Origin: IDS-8 sp964607425
GTDB taxonomy: Bacteria; Pseudomonadota; Gammaproteobacteria; Steroidobacterales; Woeseiaceae
DNA: 64,000 nucleotides
NCBI GenBank assembly: GCA_964607425.1
Contig: CAZSKQ010000009.1
Span: forward strand, 1-64,000
Direction of reading: 5' to 3'
In this document: positions 17,371 through 26,067 of the stretch, piece by piece
How positions within the stretch are numbered: position 1 is the stretch's first letter
Layout of the letters: every line of letters starts with the position of its first letter
Translations under genes and position numbers: made by a program
Notes under the pieces: model-generated
Seen by the model: only the letters and a program-made list of their open reading frames with translations
Database searches by the model: none
Told to the model about the DNA's origin: nothing

Positions 17371-18564
17371 TTGGGAACTGAACAAAAGATCTGGACCAGC
17401 GAGTTGAACAAGCTCGACGAGGTCCGTGGCGGTTTCGATCGCAGCAAGCCCGTGCGTTTCTACGACACGACGCTGCGCGACGGTGAGCAGGCGGTCGGAG
17501 TGGTGTTCCACCCTGATGAGAAGTTCGAGATAGCGCGGGGCCTGGCGGACCTCGGTGTGGGCCGTATCGAAGCCGGGTTCCCGCGCGTTTCCGAAGCCGA
17601 CTCCAGGGCCGTGAAACGTATCCTCGATGCGGGCCTCGCGTCCGAGATCTGGGGCTTTTCACGGGCAGTGCAGGCGGATCTCGACGCCTTGATCGAACTC
17701 GGCATACGCCACGTTCTCATCGAGATTTCGACCAGCGAGGTCAAGATGGCCGCCTACGGCTTCAATCGGGAAGTCGTGCTGCAGAGAGTCACCGACGCAG
17801 TCCGGCACGCCGTGGATCACGACATGCGCGTGCTCTTCTTCCCGGTAGACAGCACCCGCAGCGACCTCGGCTTCCTGCAAGAGGTCTATGCCCGGGCTAT
17901 CGAAACCGGCGCGTCGGAAGTCGCGGTTGTCGATACCATCGGGGCGTGTGCGCCGGAAGCCGTCGAGCTCCTGGTCCGCAAGGTGCGCGGCTGGATCGGG
18001 CCGGAGATGCCGCTGCACTTCCATGGGCACAACGACTTCGGCCTTGGTACGGTCCTGGCCATCGCCGCGGTGCGCGGCGGGGCGGACTGGGTCCAGGGCA
18101 CGGTCAACGGCATCGGCGAGAGGGCCGGCAACTCCGACATCTGCGAGGCTGCGCTCGCACTGTCGTGCCTCTACGACGTCCCGGTGGAGCTCGACCTGAC
18201 ACAGGCGCGGCGGGTGTCCGCGCTCGTGCAGAAGGCGGCAAACTACAGCGTGGACAGCTGGCGGCCGGTGGTCGGCGAAAACCTGTTCACACGCGAGAGC
18301 GGCGCCGTCGCCAACCAGTTTCATATCCCTGAAGCGATCGAGCCTTACTCGGCCGACCTCGTGGCCGCGCCGCGGCGCATCGTCCTGGGCAAGAAGAGCG
18401 GTCTCGTCAGTATCAAGCTGAAGGTCGAGGAGCTCGGCCTCGACGTAGCCGAAGAGCGTTTCCCGAGCCTGCTCGCGGAGGTGAAAAGCCGGGCCACCGC
18501 CGCCGGCCGGCTGATGACCGACGACGAATTCCGGCAGCTTGCGCAATCGTCCAGCGCCGCATGA
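17371..18564 (+). CDS. Homocitrate synthase/HMG-CoA lyase-like TIM-barrel enzyme
   Basis: 397-aa DRE-TIM metallolyase. The N-terminal FYDTTLRDGEQ (metal/substrate motif), HFHGHNDFGLG (HxH metal ligands) and GERAGNSDICE are all intact. Overall it resembles homocitrate and isopropylmalate synthases, which condense acetyl-CoA with a 2-oxo acid, but it may work in the cleavage direction. It lacks a LeuA-type C-terminal regulatory domain, and about 90 C-terminal residues hold a communication-domain-like segment. The start codon is TTG, preceded by GAGGAC at suitable spacing, with no ATG nearby. Its stop overlaps the next start in an ATGA. Confidence 0.88.
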   Translation: MGTEQKIWTSELNKLDEVRGGFDRSKPVRFYDTTLRDGEQAVGVVFHPDEKFEIARGLADLGVGRIEAGFPRVSEADSRAVKRILDAGLASEIWGFSRAVQADLDALIELGIRHVLIEISTSEVKMAAYGFNREVVLQRVTDAVRHAVDHDMRVLFFPVDSTRSDLGFLQEVYARAIETGASEVAVVDTIGACAPEAVELLVRKVRGWIGPEMPLHFHGHNDFGLGTVLAIAAVRGGADWVQGTVNGIGERAGNSDICEAALALSCLYDVPVELDLTQARRVSALVQKAANYSVDSWRPVVGENLFTRESGAVANQFHIPEAIEPYSADLVAAPRRIVLGKKSGLVSIKLKVEELGLDVAEERFPSLLAEVKSRATAAGRLMTDDEFRQLAQSSSAA

Positions 18565-19247
18565 GCACGCCGAAACCGTCGATCGCGGTCATCGGGGGCA
18601 CGGGCGACCTCGGTACCGGTCTCGCCTGGCAGCTCCTGAAGGCGGGTTACGAGGTCGTCATCGGCTCGCGCGCAAAGGAAAAGGCGGAGCAGGCGGCCGC
18701 GGCGCTCGCGAGCAAGCTGGAAGGTGCCCGCGTGCACGGGCGCGACAATGCGGCGGCCGCACGCGAGGCCCGGATCGTCATCGTGACGGTACCGTATGCG
18801 AGCCACGAGGCTACGTTGGCGACCATCCGGCCGTCCGTGCAGGGCAAGATCGTGATCGACGCCACGGTTCCGCTCAAGCCTCCGAAAGTAATGCGCGTCC
18901 AGCTTCCGGAGAGCGGTTCTGCCGCCCGGGAAGCGCAGGCAACGCTGGGCGAGGACGTCCGGGTGGTCTCCGCGTTCCAGAATATCGCCGCCGCGCATTT
19001 GCGGAGCGACAATTTGCAGGATCTCGCCGGCGACGTGCTCGTGTGCGGCAACGATCCCGAGGCGCGGGAGACGGTTGTCGTCATCGCCCGGGACCTGGGC
19101 CTGACGGCGTGGCATGCCGGGCCGATCGACAATTCAGCGGTAGCGGAGGCGCTGACGTCGGTGCTGATCTTCATTAACAAGCGCTACGGGATGGACGGTG
19201 CCGGCATACGGGTCGTCGGAAAAGACAGGGAGATTGCCCCGGGGTGA
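18561..19247 (+). CDS. npdG: NADPH-dependent F420 reductase (Fno/NpdG)
   Basis: 228-aa Rossmann enzyme moving hydride between NADP(H) and F420. The hallmark GGTGDLGTGLAWQL loop, VIGSRAKEK (arginine for NADP phosphate) and VIDATVPLKPP match the Fno family. It would supply F420H2 to, or regenerate F420 for, the LLM enzyme encoded five genes upstream. It is translationally coupled to the DRE-TIM lyase gene by ATGA, which ties F420 redox cycling directly to this operon. Some bacterial homologues are annotated only as 'NADPH-dependent F420 reductase-like', but the full F420 gene set here supports the call. Confidence 0.92.
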   Translation: MSTPKPSIAVIGGTGDLGTGLAWQLLKAGYEVVIGSRAKEKAEQAAAALASKLEGARVHGRDNAAAAREARIVIVTVPYASHEATLATIRPSVQGKIVIDATVPLKPPKVMRVQLPESGSAAREAQATLGEDVRVVSAFQNIAAAHLRSDNLQDLAGDVLVCGNDPEARETVVVIARDLGLTAWHAGPIDNSAVAEALTSVLIFINKRYGMDGAGIRVVGKDREIAPG

Positions 19248-19297
19248 GTCCGGATTGCCGTAATTAAAAATAACAACCATGTGACGGAGGTCTGTCA

Positions 19298-20638
19298 ATG
19301 CGAATGCTCGGATTCCTGGTAACCCTTGCGATCGGTACCACGGCAAATGCCGCAACGCTCCACTCCGACGCACCGTACGCGCCACCGGCTTTCTCCATCG
19401 TCCATGCCGGGGAGCTGCTCAGTGTTCCCGGCGAGCCGACGCAGGACGAGGCCACCATCGTCGTCGAGCAGGGCATCATCAGGGAAATACGCGCCGGCTA
19501 TCTCGATGCCGCCGCGCTGGGATTGCCCGCCGACACGGCAGTAATCGATCTCGAAGACATGTTCGTGATGCCCGGCCTTATCGACCTGCACGTGCACCTG
19601 AGCAGCGGCGGGGGCGGGCGGGACCTCCGGCTGCGCAAGCCGGACGCCTATTTCACCCTGGTTGCGCTGCGCAGCGCCAACGCCGCGCTGATGGCCGGGT
19701 TCACCACGGTGCGCGACCTGGGCTCGCGGGGCCACACGATTTTCGCGCTGCGGGATGCCATCCAGGACGGCATCGTGCCGGGCCCCCGCATTCTTGCTTC
19801 GGGCGATCCCATCAGCCCCAGCAACGGGCACGGCGACAGCCACAACCTGCGGGAAGAGATCATCGACGCCCTGCCGCGCCGCGGCGTATGCGACGGACCG
19901 GATGACTGCCGGCGGGCCGTCCGCGAGGCGATCCGGCGCGGCGCGGACGTCATCAAGGTCATGGCGACCGGCGGCACGCTCGACGAATCGGACGGCGGTA
20001 CCGGCCAGCAGTTCACCGACGAGGAACTCACAGCCATCGCAGAGGCCGCCCATAGCTTCGGCCGCAAGGTGGCCGCGCACGCCCACGCGAAAGCAGGCAT
20101 CGATGCCTGCGTCCGCGCCGGCTTCGATTCCATCGAGCACGGGATGTGGGCGGACGAGGAAACGTTGAGGCAGATGAAAAAGCAGGGCGTATGGCTGGTA
20201 CCGACGACGGCCACGATCACGTTCGTGGGTGATACGCCGGAGAAGGTCCGCTCGGGACCGCTTAAAGGCCTGCCGCCGGTCGCCATGGCGAAGGTGCTGG
20301 AACTGGGCACGCAGCCGCGCGAGCTCGCCCGGCTTGCGCACCGGATCGGTACGCCGATCGCGCTCGGTACCGATGCGCCGCTGGTGCCGCACGGCAAAAA
20401 CGCACAAGAGGTCGTCGACTATGCCCTGTATGCCGGCATGACACCGATGGAGGCCTTGATGACCGGGACGGTGAAGGCGGCCGAAGCGGGCGGCATCAGG
20501 AACGCAGGCCAGCTCGAGCCCGGCATGGCCGCGGACATCATTGCAATGCCGCGCAGTCCGCTGGAAGATATCGAAGCGGTGCTCGAAGTCGCATTCGTCA
20601 TGCGCGACGGAATTCTCTTCAAGTCCCCGGAGCGCTGA
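19298..20638 (+). CDS. Exported metal-dependent amidohydrolase
   Basis: 446-aa amidohydrolase-superfamily enzyme of the imidazolonepropionase/Xaa-Pro dipeptidase-like group. A signal peptide (about residues 1-19, ending TANA) points to the periplasm. Catalytic signatures are LHVHL (HxH), IKVMATGG (metal-bridging Lys region), AHAHAKAG, SIEHG and GTDAPL, so the binuclear site looks complete. GGAGG lies about 7 nt before the ATG. There is a 50-bp gap from npdG, so it may share the operon or begin a new unit with the TonB receptor gene. It probably processes an amide or cyclic imide outside the cytoplasm. Confidence 0.88.
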   Translation: MRMLGFLVTLAIGTTANAATLHSDAPYAPPAFSIVHAGELLSVPGEPTQDEATIVVEQGIIREIRAGYLDAAALGLPADTAVIDLEDMFVMPGLIDLHVHLSSGGGGRDLRLRKPDAYFTLVALRSANAALMAGFTTVRDLGSRGHTIFALRDAIQDGIVPGPRILASGDPISPSNGHGDSHNLREEIIDALPRRGVCDGPDDCRRAVREAIRRGADVIKVMATGGTLDESDGGTGQQFTDEELTAIAEAAHSFGRKVAAHAHAKAGIDACVRAGFDSIEHGMWADEETLRQMKKQGVWLVPTTATITFVGDTPEKVRSGPLKGLPPVAMAKVLELGTQPRELARLAHRIGTPIALGTDAPLVPHGKNAQEVVDYALYAGMTPMEALMTGTVKAAEAGGIRNAGQLEPGMAADIIAMPRSPLEDIEAVLEVAFVMRDGILFKSPER

Positions 20639-20732
20639 GCCATAACCGTGGCCTGAGCTGATCGTTGTTTGTCCTTTCAGGCAAAGTGTTTGTCTGAGAA
20701 ATCGGCAGGTGCCTCCCCCCGCGCGCCGCTTC

Positions 20733-20761
20733 TTGACACCCATGTGGTATTGGAGTCTAGT
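20733..20761 (+). promoter_or_regulatory. Sigma70-type promoter for TonB receptor 1
   Basis: TTGACA (20733-20738, perfect -35) and TCTAGT (20756-20761, four of six for -10) are exactly 17 bp apart. The -10 ends 26 nt before the receptor ATG, and a strong RBS (AGGGGGAGG, 20772-20780) lies between. The receptor gene can therefore be transcribed separately from the catabolic operon. Confidence 0.65.
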
Positions 20762-20786
20762 TTCGTCAAAAAGGGGGAGGTCCGTT

Positions 20787-23189
20787 ATGTCCATGCGTTT
20801 GTCGCGGTTCACGGTTTCCTTGGCCTGCCTGCTGCTTCTCGCGGCACTCCAACAGGCATGGGCGCAAAGCGTTCTCGATGAAATCATCGTCACTGCCCAG
20901 AAGCGGGAGCAGGCTGTCCAGGACGTCGGTATTGCGATCACCGCATTTACAGGCGACCAGCTGCGTGCATTCGGCGTCGAGAGAAGTGTCGATATCGCGG
21001 CATTTTCCCCGGGCGTTCACACGAGCGGCAACATCGCGGGACAGAACACGCAGTTCGCGATCCGCGGGGTTACGCAGAACGACTTCAACGACATCGTGGA
21101 AGCGCCGAGTGCGGTGTATCTCGATGAAGGCTACTTTGCGGTTGCCCAGGCGCAGACGTTTGCCTTATTCGATATCGAGCGGGTGGAGATACTGAAAGGC
21201 CCGCAGGGCACGCTGTTCGGGCGCAACGCCACCGGCGGCCTGATCCAGTACATCAGCAACAAGCCGTCATTCGAGGAAGTGGAAGGCTATGCCGATGTGA
21301 CCTTCGGCCGCTTCGATTCGGATGCGGACGCGAATCATTTCCGGGTCGAGGCGGCTATCGGCGGGCCTTTCTCGGACACGGTCGCGGGGCGGATTTCCGT
21401 CCTGCACAACCGGCATGACGGCTATCTCAACAACATCTATCCGTTTGCCGCGGTCGGCGGCTCGCCCGGTCCCGGTGCCGGTGCCGACATGGGCGATGAC
21501 GACACGCTGGCGTTCCGGGGCATTCTCCAGTTTCGCCCGAGCGACGCCCTCGAGTGGACAGTGTCGGTGAACAGCGGCCGCAGTGAGCTGGCGACCGGTC
21601 CATTCCAGTCCAAGCCCACCATCGCGGTGTTCGACGAAAACGACGAACTGGTCAACGTTATCGACGTGGGCCCGACCGAAACGCGCGCGGCGATCGCGGG
21701 CGACGGGTCCGATTTCGGCGGCGATCTCAATAACGACGCCGTGTTCGGTGACCTGTTCGGCCGCCCGGCGGGCGCCGATTTCTTCGGTTACATCGATCCC
21801 GACGGCACGGGGTTCAATACGTCCGGCGACTTCGCCTTCGCCGACCAGAACGAAATCAAGACCTCCGGTATCAACAATCGTATCGAATGGGATCGCTGGG
21901 AAAACGTCAGTTTCACTTCCGTAACGGATTTCAAGGATTACGAGAAGCTCATCTTCATCGACGTCGACTCGGCGCCTGTCAACCAGTCGGCGAACTATGC
22001 CGGCGTAGATGCAACGAGCTTCACGCAGGAATTCCGACTGAACAGCACGACAGACGGCAGCGCGTGGGTTCTCGGTTTCTTCTACCTGAACATCGACAGC
22101 GAATCCGACAACGGTCTCAAGTTTCCGGTAGGCAGTGTAGTGCCCGGAGCACCGTTCGACCTGGGCGTCGATGCGCACCTGAAAACCGACTCTTACTCGC
22201 TTTTCGGCCAGATCGAATACGATTTGCGTGAAGACCTGACGCTGATCGCCGGCCTGCGCCTGATCCAGGAAGAGAAGGAGTACGACTTCGCGCAGAACCT
22301 GTATTTCACCCAGGATTCGCGCCAGATTCACCAGGGAACGCCAGTCGTCATCGGTCCGGTGTTCACCCCCAACGGGGCCGAGGCATTCTCGGGCGACTCG
22401 AGCGATTTCCTCTGGGCGGGCAAGCTGCAGCTCGACTGGAACTATTCCGATGACCTGCTGCTGTATCTCGGCTTGAATCGCGGCGTCAAGGCAGGAAGCT
22501 TCAATGCGCAGCTCGCCGGCGGCTTGCCGGTGCCGCCGAGCGTCATTCCCTACGATGAAGAGGTTCTGACGAGCATCGAAGGCGGGTTCAAGGCGACGCT
22601 GTTCGACGGCTCGACGCGTTTCAACGGCGCCGCCTACTACTACGATTATGCGGATTACCAGGCATTCCTGTTCACCGGGGTCAGCGGCGTCGTGATCAAC
22701 GCAGACGCGGACAATTTCGGTGCCGAGCTGGAGCTGCAGACGTCACCGATCGACGGTCTCGACCTCATACTGTCGGCCGCCTGGTTTGATGCCACCGTAA
22801 AGAACGTGCCGCTGCGGGTCGACGGCCCGATCAGCCGTGACGTCGATCCGACCTACGCACCGGAATTCCAGGCGATGGCCATGGCCCGGTACGAGTGGCC
22901 GGCTTTCGACGGCCGACTGTACGTCGGCGGCGATGTGAGCTACTCGGACGAGTTCTTCTACAACCTGCGCAATTTCGATGCCGACAAGTTCGACGCCTAC
23001 ACCATGGTCAATGCCCGCCTCGGCTGGATCAGCGCCAATGACGTGCTGCAAGCGACGCTCAACGTGAACAACCTGACCGACGAAGCCGCCGGCATCCAGG
23101 GCTTCAACATCGCGACCGTTTGCGGCTGCAACGAGATTGCCTTCAAGCCGCCGCGCTGGTACGGAGTCAGCCTGCGCTATTCGTTTTGA
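20787..23189 (+). CDS. TonB-dependent outer-membrane receptor 1
   Basis: 800-aa receptor. It has a signal peptide (about residues 1-25, ending QQAWAQ), a plug domain opening with DEIIVTAQKREQ and containing VEILKGPQGTLFGRNATGG, and a 22-strand barrel ending in the terminal aromatic residue (LRYSF). ATG 20787 was chosen because AGGGGGAGG lies 6 nt upstream; a longer frame begins at 20709 but runs over the promoter. It probably brings the pathway substrate across the outer membrane, since it lies downstream of the catabolic genes. Specificity cannot be read from the sequence. Confidence 0.93.
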   Translation: MSMRLSRFTVSLACLLLLAALQQAWAQSVLDEIIVTAQKREQAVQDVGIAITAFTGDQLRAFGVERSVDIAAFSPGVHTSGNIAGQNTQFAIRGVTQNDFNDIVEAPSAVYLDEGYFAVAQAQTFALFDIERVEILKGPQGTLFGRNATGGLIQYISNKPSFEEVEGYADVTFGRFDSDADANHFRVEAAIGGPFSDTVAGRISVLHNRHDGYLNNIYPFAAVGGSPGPGAGADMGDDDTLAFRGILQFRPSDALEWTVSVNSGRSELATGPFQSKPTIAVFDENDELVNVIDVGPTETRAAIAGDGSDFGGDLNNDAVFGDLFGRPAGADFFGYIDPDGTGFNTSGDFAFADQNEIKTSGINNRIEWDRWENVSFTSVTDFKDYEKLIFIDVDSAPVNQSANYAGVDATSFTQEFRLNSTTDGSAWVLGFFYLNIDSESDNGLKFPVGSVVPGAPFDLGVDAHLKTDSYSLFGQIEYDLREDLTLIAGLRLIQEEKEYDFAQNLYFTQDSRQIHQGTPVVIGPVFTPNGAEAFSGDSSDFLWAGKLQLDWNYSDDLLLYLGLNRGVKAGSFNAQLAGGLPVPPSVIPYDEEVLTSIEGGFKATLFDGSTRFNGAAYYYDYADYQAFLFTGVSGVVINADADNFGAELELQTSPIDGLDLILSAAWFDATVKNVPLRVDGPISRDVDPTYAPEFQAMAMARYEWPAFDGRLYVGGDVSYSDEFFYNLRNFDADKFDAYTMVNARLGWISANDVLQATLNVNNLTDEAAGIQGFNIATVCGCNEIAFKPPRWYGVSLRYSF

Positions 23190-23219
23190 AGTCGGCAGGC
23201 GGCCCGGCCGGCGGCGTGC

Positions 23220-24296
23220 CTAGTCTCCGGGTTCGCCCTTCAGCCGGCGCTCCCGGTAGCTGCTCGGCGATTCGCCCGTCCAGGCGCGGAATGCGCGTGA
23301 AAAGCTGCTGATCTCCGAAAAGCCCAGGAGGAACGCTACCTCGCTGATCGAATGCAGGCTTTGCTGCATGTACTGTTCCGCCAGCTCCCGGCGGGTCTCG
23401 CTCAGCAGCCTCGTATAGGTTGTACCGCGGGCTACCAGCCGATTCTGCAAAGTGCGCTCGCTCATGTTGAGTTGTGCTGCAACGCTCTGCTTGCTGCAAT
23501 CGCCGGAAGGCAGGAGCGCAATGAACGACGCGCGGACCTGCGCCAGGATGTCACTGCGGTCGATTTGCCGGAGCAGGCCGAGAACGACATGGTCGTTCTG
23601 CCGCGCCAGTTCGGCATTCGCGGCGGGCAGGCGCACGTGCATGTCGCGGATATCGAAAGCAAGCGTGTTCTTCGCGCTTCCGAACTCGATTGGAGCACGG
23701 AACCAGTCGCTGAACCGGCTGATGCCGGTGGCGGGTTCCGGACGGCGGAGGCTGACGCGGCGTGGATCGAAATTGGGCCGGTAAATGAACCGGCTGAAAC
23801 GCAGCAGGGTGGCGAGCCACGCATCCTGTGGCGCATAGGCGGTCTGCCCGGTCGCCGGCAGCATGGAAAGCCGGAACTCGTCTTCCGTTTCCTCGATCTC
23901 GGTCACGGCATTGGTCGAGACCAGCCCGAAGTATCGAACGATGCGCCGGCAGAACGATTGCAGGTCATCGCTTGCAAACAGGGAATAACCGAGTGCATGC
24001 AGCGAAGTCGGGTGCACGTGCTCGGCGATCGAGAGCCCGAACGACGGATCCTGTGTCGCTTTTTCCGCCAGCTCGTAAACCAGGGTCATCTGGTCGGCCG
24101 AATACCTCGTGGACGGATCGCGCGCGGTTCGGATGTCTATCCCGGCCGAGGAGAAGATCGCGCGGCTGTCGATACCCCGTTCATCCAGCGCCTGGGCCAC
24201 GGCGACCGCCCAGCTCGCGATGACGTGGCGGTCCCGGTGTTCAAGTGGCATCTGCGGGCTCACGATTTCAGAGATCGGTTGCTTGCGCTGCATCAT
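23220..24296 (-). CDS. AraC-family transcriptional regulator
   Basis: About 358 aa with an N-terminal arabinose-binding-type ligand domain (OruR/ArgR-like; DPSFGLSIAEHVHPTSLHALGY) and a C-terminal double helix-turn-helix (SVAAQLNMSERTLQNRL and SISEVAFLLGFSEISSFSRAFRAWTG). The chosen ATG at 24296 overlaps the 3' end of cofD by 29 nt; Met codons at 24293 and 24251 are alternatives and none has a strong RBS. It is the last gene of marR-cofE-cofD-araC and converges on TonB receptor 1. It is a likely activator of the catabolic genes or receptor, responding to substrate or a product. Confidence 0.88.
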   Translation of the reverse strand: MMQRKQPISEIVSPQMPLEHRDRHVIASWAVAVAQALDERGIDSRAIFSSAGIDIRTARDPSTRYSADQMTLVYELAEKATQDPSFGLSIAEHVHPTSLHALGYSLFASDDLQSFCRRIVRYFGLVSTNAVTEIEETEDEFRLSMLPATGQTAYAPQDAWLATLLRFSRFIYRPNFDPRRVSLRRPEPATGISRFSDWFRAPIEFGSAKNTLAFDIRDMHVRLPAANAELARQNDHVVLGLLRQIDRSDILAQVRASFIALLPSGDCSKQSVAAQLNMSERTLQNRLVARGTTYTRLLSETRRELAEQYMQQSLHSISEVAFLLGFSEISSFSRAFRAWTGESPSSYRERRLKGEPGD

Positions 24297-25248
24297 TTCC
24301 GAGCCGCGCGAGGAAGTCCAGCGTCGCGCGGCCAAGCGAAACGCGGTCGTCCATCGAGCGCATGATCGTGTTGGCGACTGCGACTTCGATCCCGCCGCCT
24401 GCGATCGCAGGTAGCAGCGACTCGTCGGCGGCATCGAGCACGAAACCGTCGATCAGTCCGGCGTAATGCTCCGCTACCGCGACGGGCGATACGACAAGTC
24501 CGCGCTCGCGCATCAGCTTGGCGGTCGGCCCCTTGATGGCATCGCCGGCGACGACGGGCGTGACGGCCACGACCGGCGCCGCCGCCGCCGACAGGGCGTC
24601 GGTAACGCCGGGCAGCGACAGTATGGGGTCGATGCTCAGGAACGGGTTGGACGGGCAGATCACGATGCCGGCCAGCGTGTCGCTTTGCAGCAGCTCGGCG
24701 AACGCCGGAGCCGGCCGCGCTTTCTCCGCGCCAGGGAAGGAGATGCCTGAAACCCTGGGTTCGCACCGGCGGCGCACGAAGTACTCCTGGAATTCCAGCC
24801 GTCCGCGATCGGTATCGAGTACGGTTCGCACGCGATCGTCCGTCATCGGGATGATGCCCGTGGACACGCCGAAGCGCTCCGCGAGTGCCGACGTGACCGC
24901 CGACAGCGATTGTCCGGCCCGCAGGGCATGCGTCCGGTAGACGTGCACGGCGAGATCCTTGTCGCCGATCCGGAACCACGTTTCCATCCCGAGCCGTTCG
25001 AGCTCGGCAAGGAACGACCAGGTTTCGCCCTCACGGCCCCAGCCGGTATCCGGATTGGCAACCCCCGAAAGCGTGTAGAGCAGGGTGTCGATGTCCGGCG
25101 ATATGCAGAGCCCGAGATGCTCGAAATCATCGCCCGTGTTGGCAACGACCGAGAGGCGTCCCGGCGGCAGCGCGGCAGCGAGGCCCACGGCGAGCCTGGC
25201 GCCGCCGATGCCGCCGGAGAGCGCGAGTACCCGGCCCCCGGCGGTCAT
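24268..25248 (-). CDS. cofD: 2-phospho-L-lactate transferase (CofD/FbiA)
   Basis: It transfers the phospho-acid moiety from the GDP-activated intermediate to FO, making F420-0 or its dehydro form. The 326-aa protein opens VLALSGGIGGARLA (phosphate-binding GG-GGA/K loop), followed by VVANTGDDFEHLGL, SPDIDTLLYTLSG and ICPSNPFLSIDPIL, all diagnostic of CofD. The start is the ATG at 25248, overlapping the cofE stop in an ATGA; the much longer open frame to 25512 is antisense-like sequence inside cofE. The araC start overlaps its 3' end. Confidence 0.95.
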   Translation of the reverse strand: MTAGGRVLALSGGIGGARLAVGLAAALPPGRLSVVANTGDDFEHLGLCISPDIDTLLYTLSGVANPDTGWGREGETWSFLAELERLGMETWFRIGDKDLAVHVYRTHALRAGQSLSAVTSALAERFGVSTGIIPMTDDRVRTVLDTDRGRLEFQEYFVRRRCEPRVSGISFPGAEKARPAPAFAELLQSDTLAGIVICPSNPFLSIDPILSLPGVTDALSAAAAPVVAVTPVVAGDAIKGPTAKLMRERGLVVSPVAVAEHYAGLIDGFVLDAADESLLPAIAGGGIEVAVANTIMRSMDDRVSLGRATLDFLARLGNDAAQATDL

Positions 25249-26015
25249 CGGAAGAGATCGCGGTCTTTGGGCCGCAACAGCGCCTTGGCGCTCGAATTCC
25301 CCCGCAGATGGCGAAAGCCCCGGACCAGCACCACCGGTTTGCCCTCCGCGGCCTGGCCCATGAGCAGCGACGCCGCGGCGGCAATCTCGTCCGCGACCGC
25401 GACCTCGGTGACCTGGAGCGCCCGGCCCTGCAGGTCGGCAGCACCCCGGAGATCGAGCACTGCCTCGATCCCGGCCACCCCGATGGCGTGCCCGACGATG
25501 CCGTTGCGCCATGCGCGGCCGATGCTGTCGGCGACGATTACCCCCACGTCCGCGCCGGCTGTCTCTTTCAGGTGGTCGCGGATGGCGGACGCGGAGCGGT
25601 CGGGGTCGACCGGCAGCAGCAGCGCATGCTCGTCGTCGACGTTGGATCGGTCGATACCCGCATTTGCCATGACGATGCCGAGCCGGTTCTCCGTGATGAG
25701 CAGGTTGTTGCTCTGGCGAAGCACCTCCGATGATTCCTGGAGCACAAGTTCCACGAGCCGCGCATCCTTGCCGGTCCTGCGGGCATAGGTAAGTGCTTCT
25801 TCCGAGGGCACGACATCGCTGAGCGGCCTTAAGCGGTCTTCCGCCTTGGACACGATTTTCTGGGCCACTACCAGGACGTCGTCGTCCTGCAGCCGGATTT
25901 CGTTGTCGTCGGCCGAACGCCGGATCAGGTCCGGCAGGCAGTCCCCCGCCTGCACGGCGGGGAAGCGGAGCAATGCGAGCAGTTCCAGCCGATCGGGAGC
26001 ATGACTTTTGATCAT
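25245..26015 (-). CDS. cofE: Coenzyme F420-0:L-glutamate ligase (CofE)
   Basis: It adds gamma-linked glutamates to F420-0 using GTP. The 256-aa protein covers the CofE domain only: VVAQKIVSKAEDR, ENRLGIVMANAGIDRSN, DSIGRAWRNGIVGHAIGVAG and the basic end. It lacks the C-terminal nitroreductase-like domain of mycobacterial FbiB, so any reduction of a dehydro-F420 intermediate must be done elsewhere or be unnecessary. The ATG at 26015 has no clear RBS. It lies 52 bp after marR and is coupled to cofD. Confidence 0.95.
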   Translation of the reverse strand: MIKSHAPDRLELLALLRFPAVQAGDCLPDLIRRSADDNEIRLQDDDVLVVAQKIVSKAEDRLRPLSDVVPSEEALTYARRTGKDARLVELVLQESSEVLRQSNNLLITENRLGIVMANAGIDRSNVDDEHALLLPVDPDRSASAIRDHLKETAGADVGVIVADSIGRAWRNGIVGHAIGVAGIEAVLDLRGAADLQGRALQVTEVAVADEIAAAASLLMGQAAEGKPVVLVRGFRHLRGNSSAKALLRPKDRDLFR

Positions 26016-26067
26016 CGTAAAATGCCGGTCATCTGTCTCACGGCGTCACGACAAGCGAGCTTTCCGG

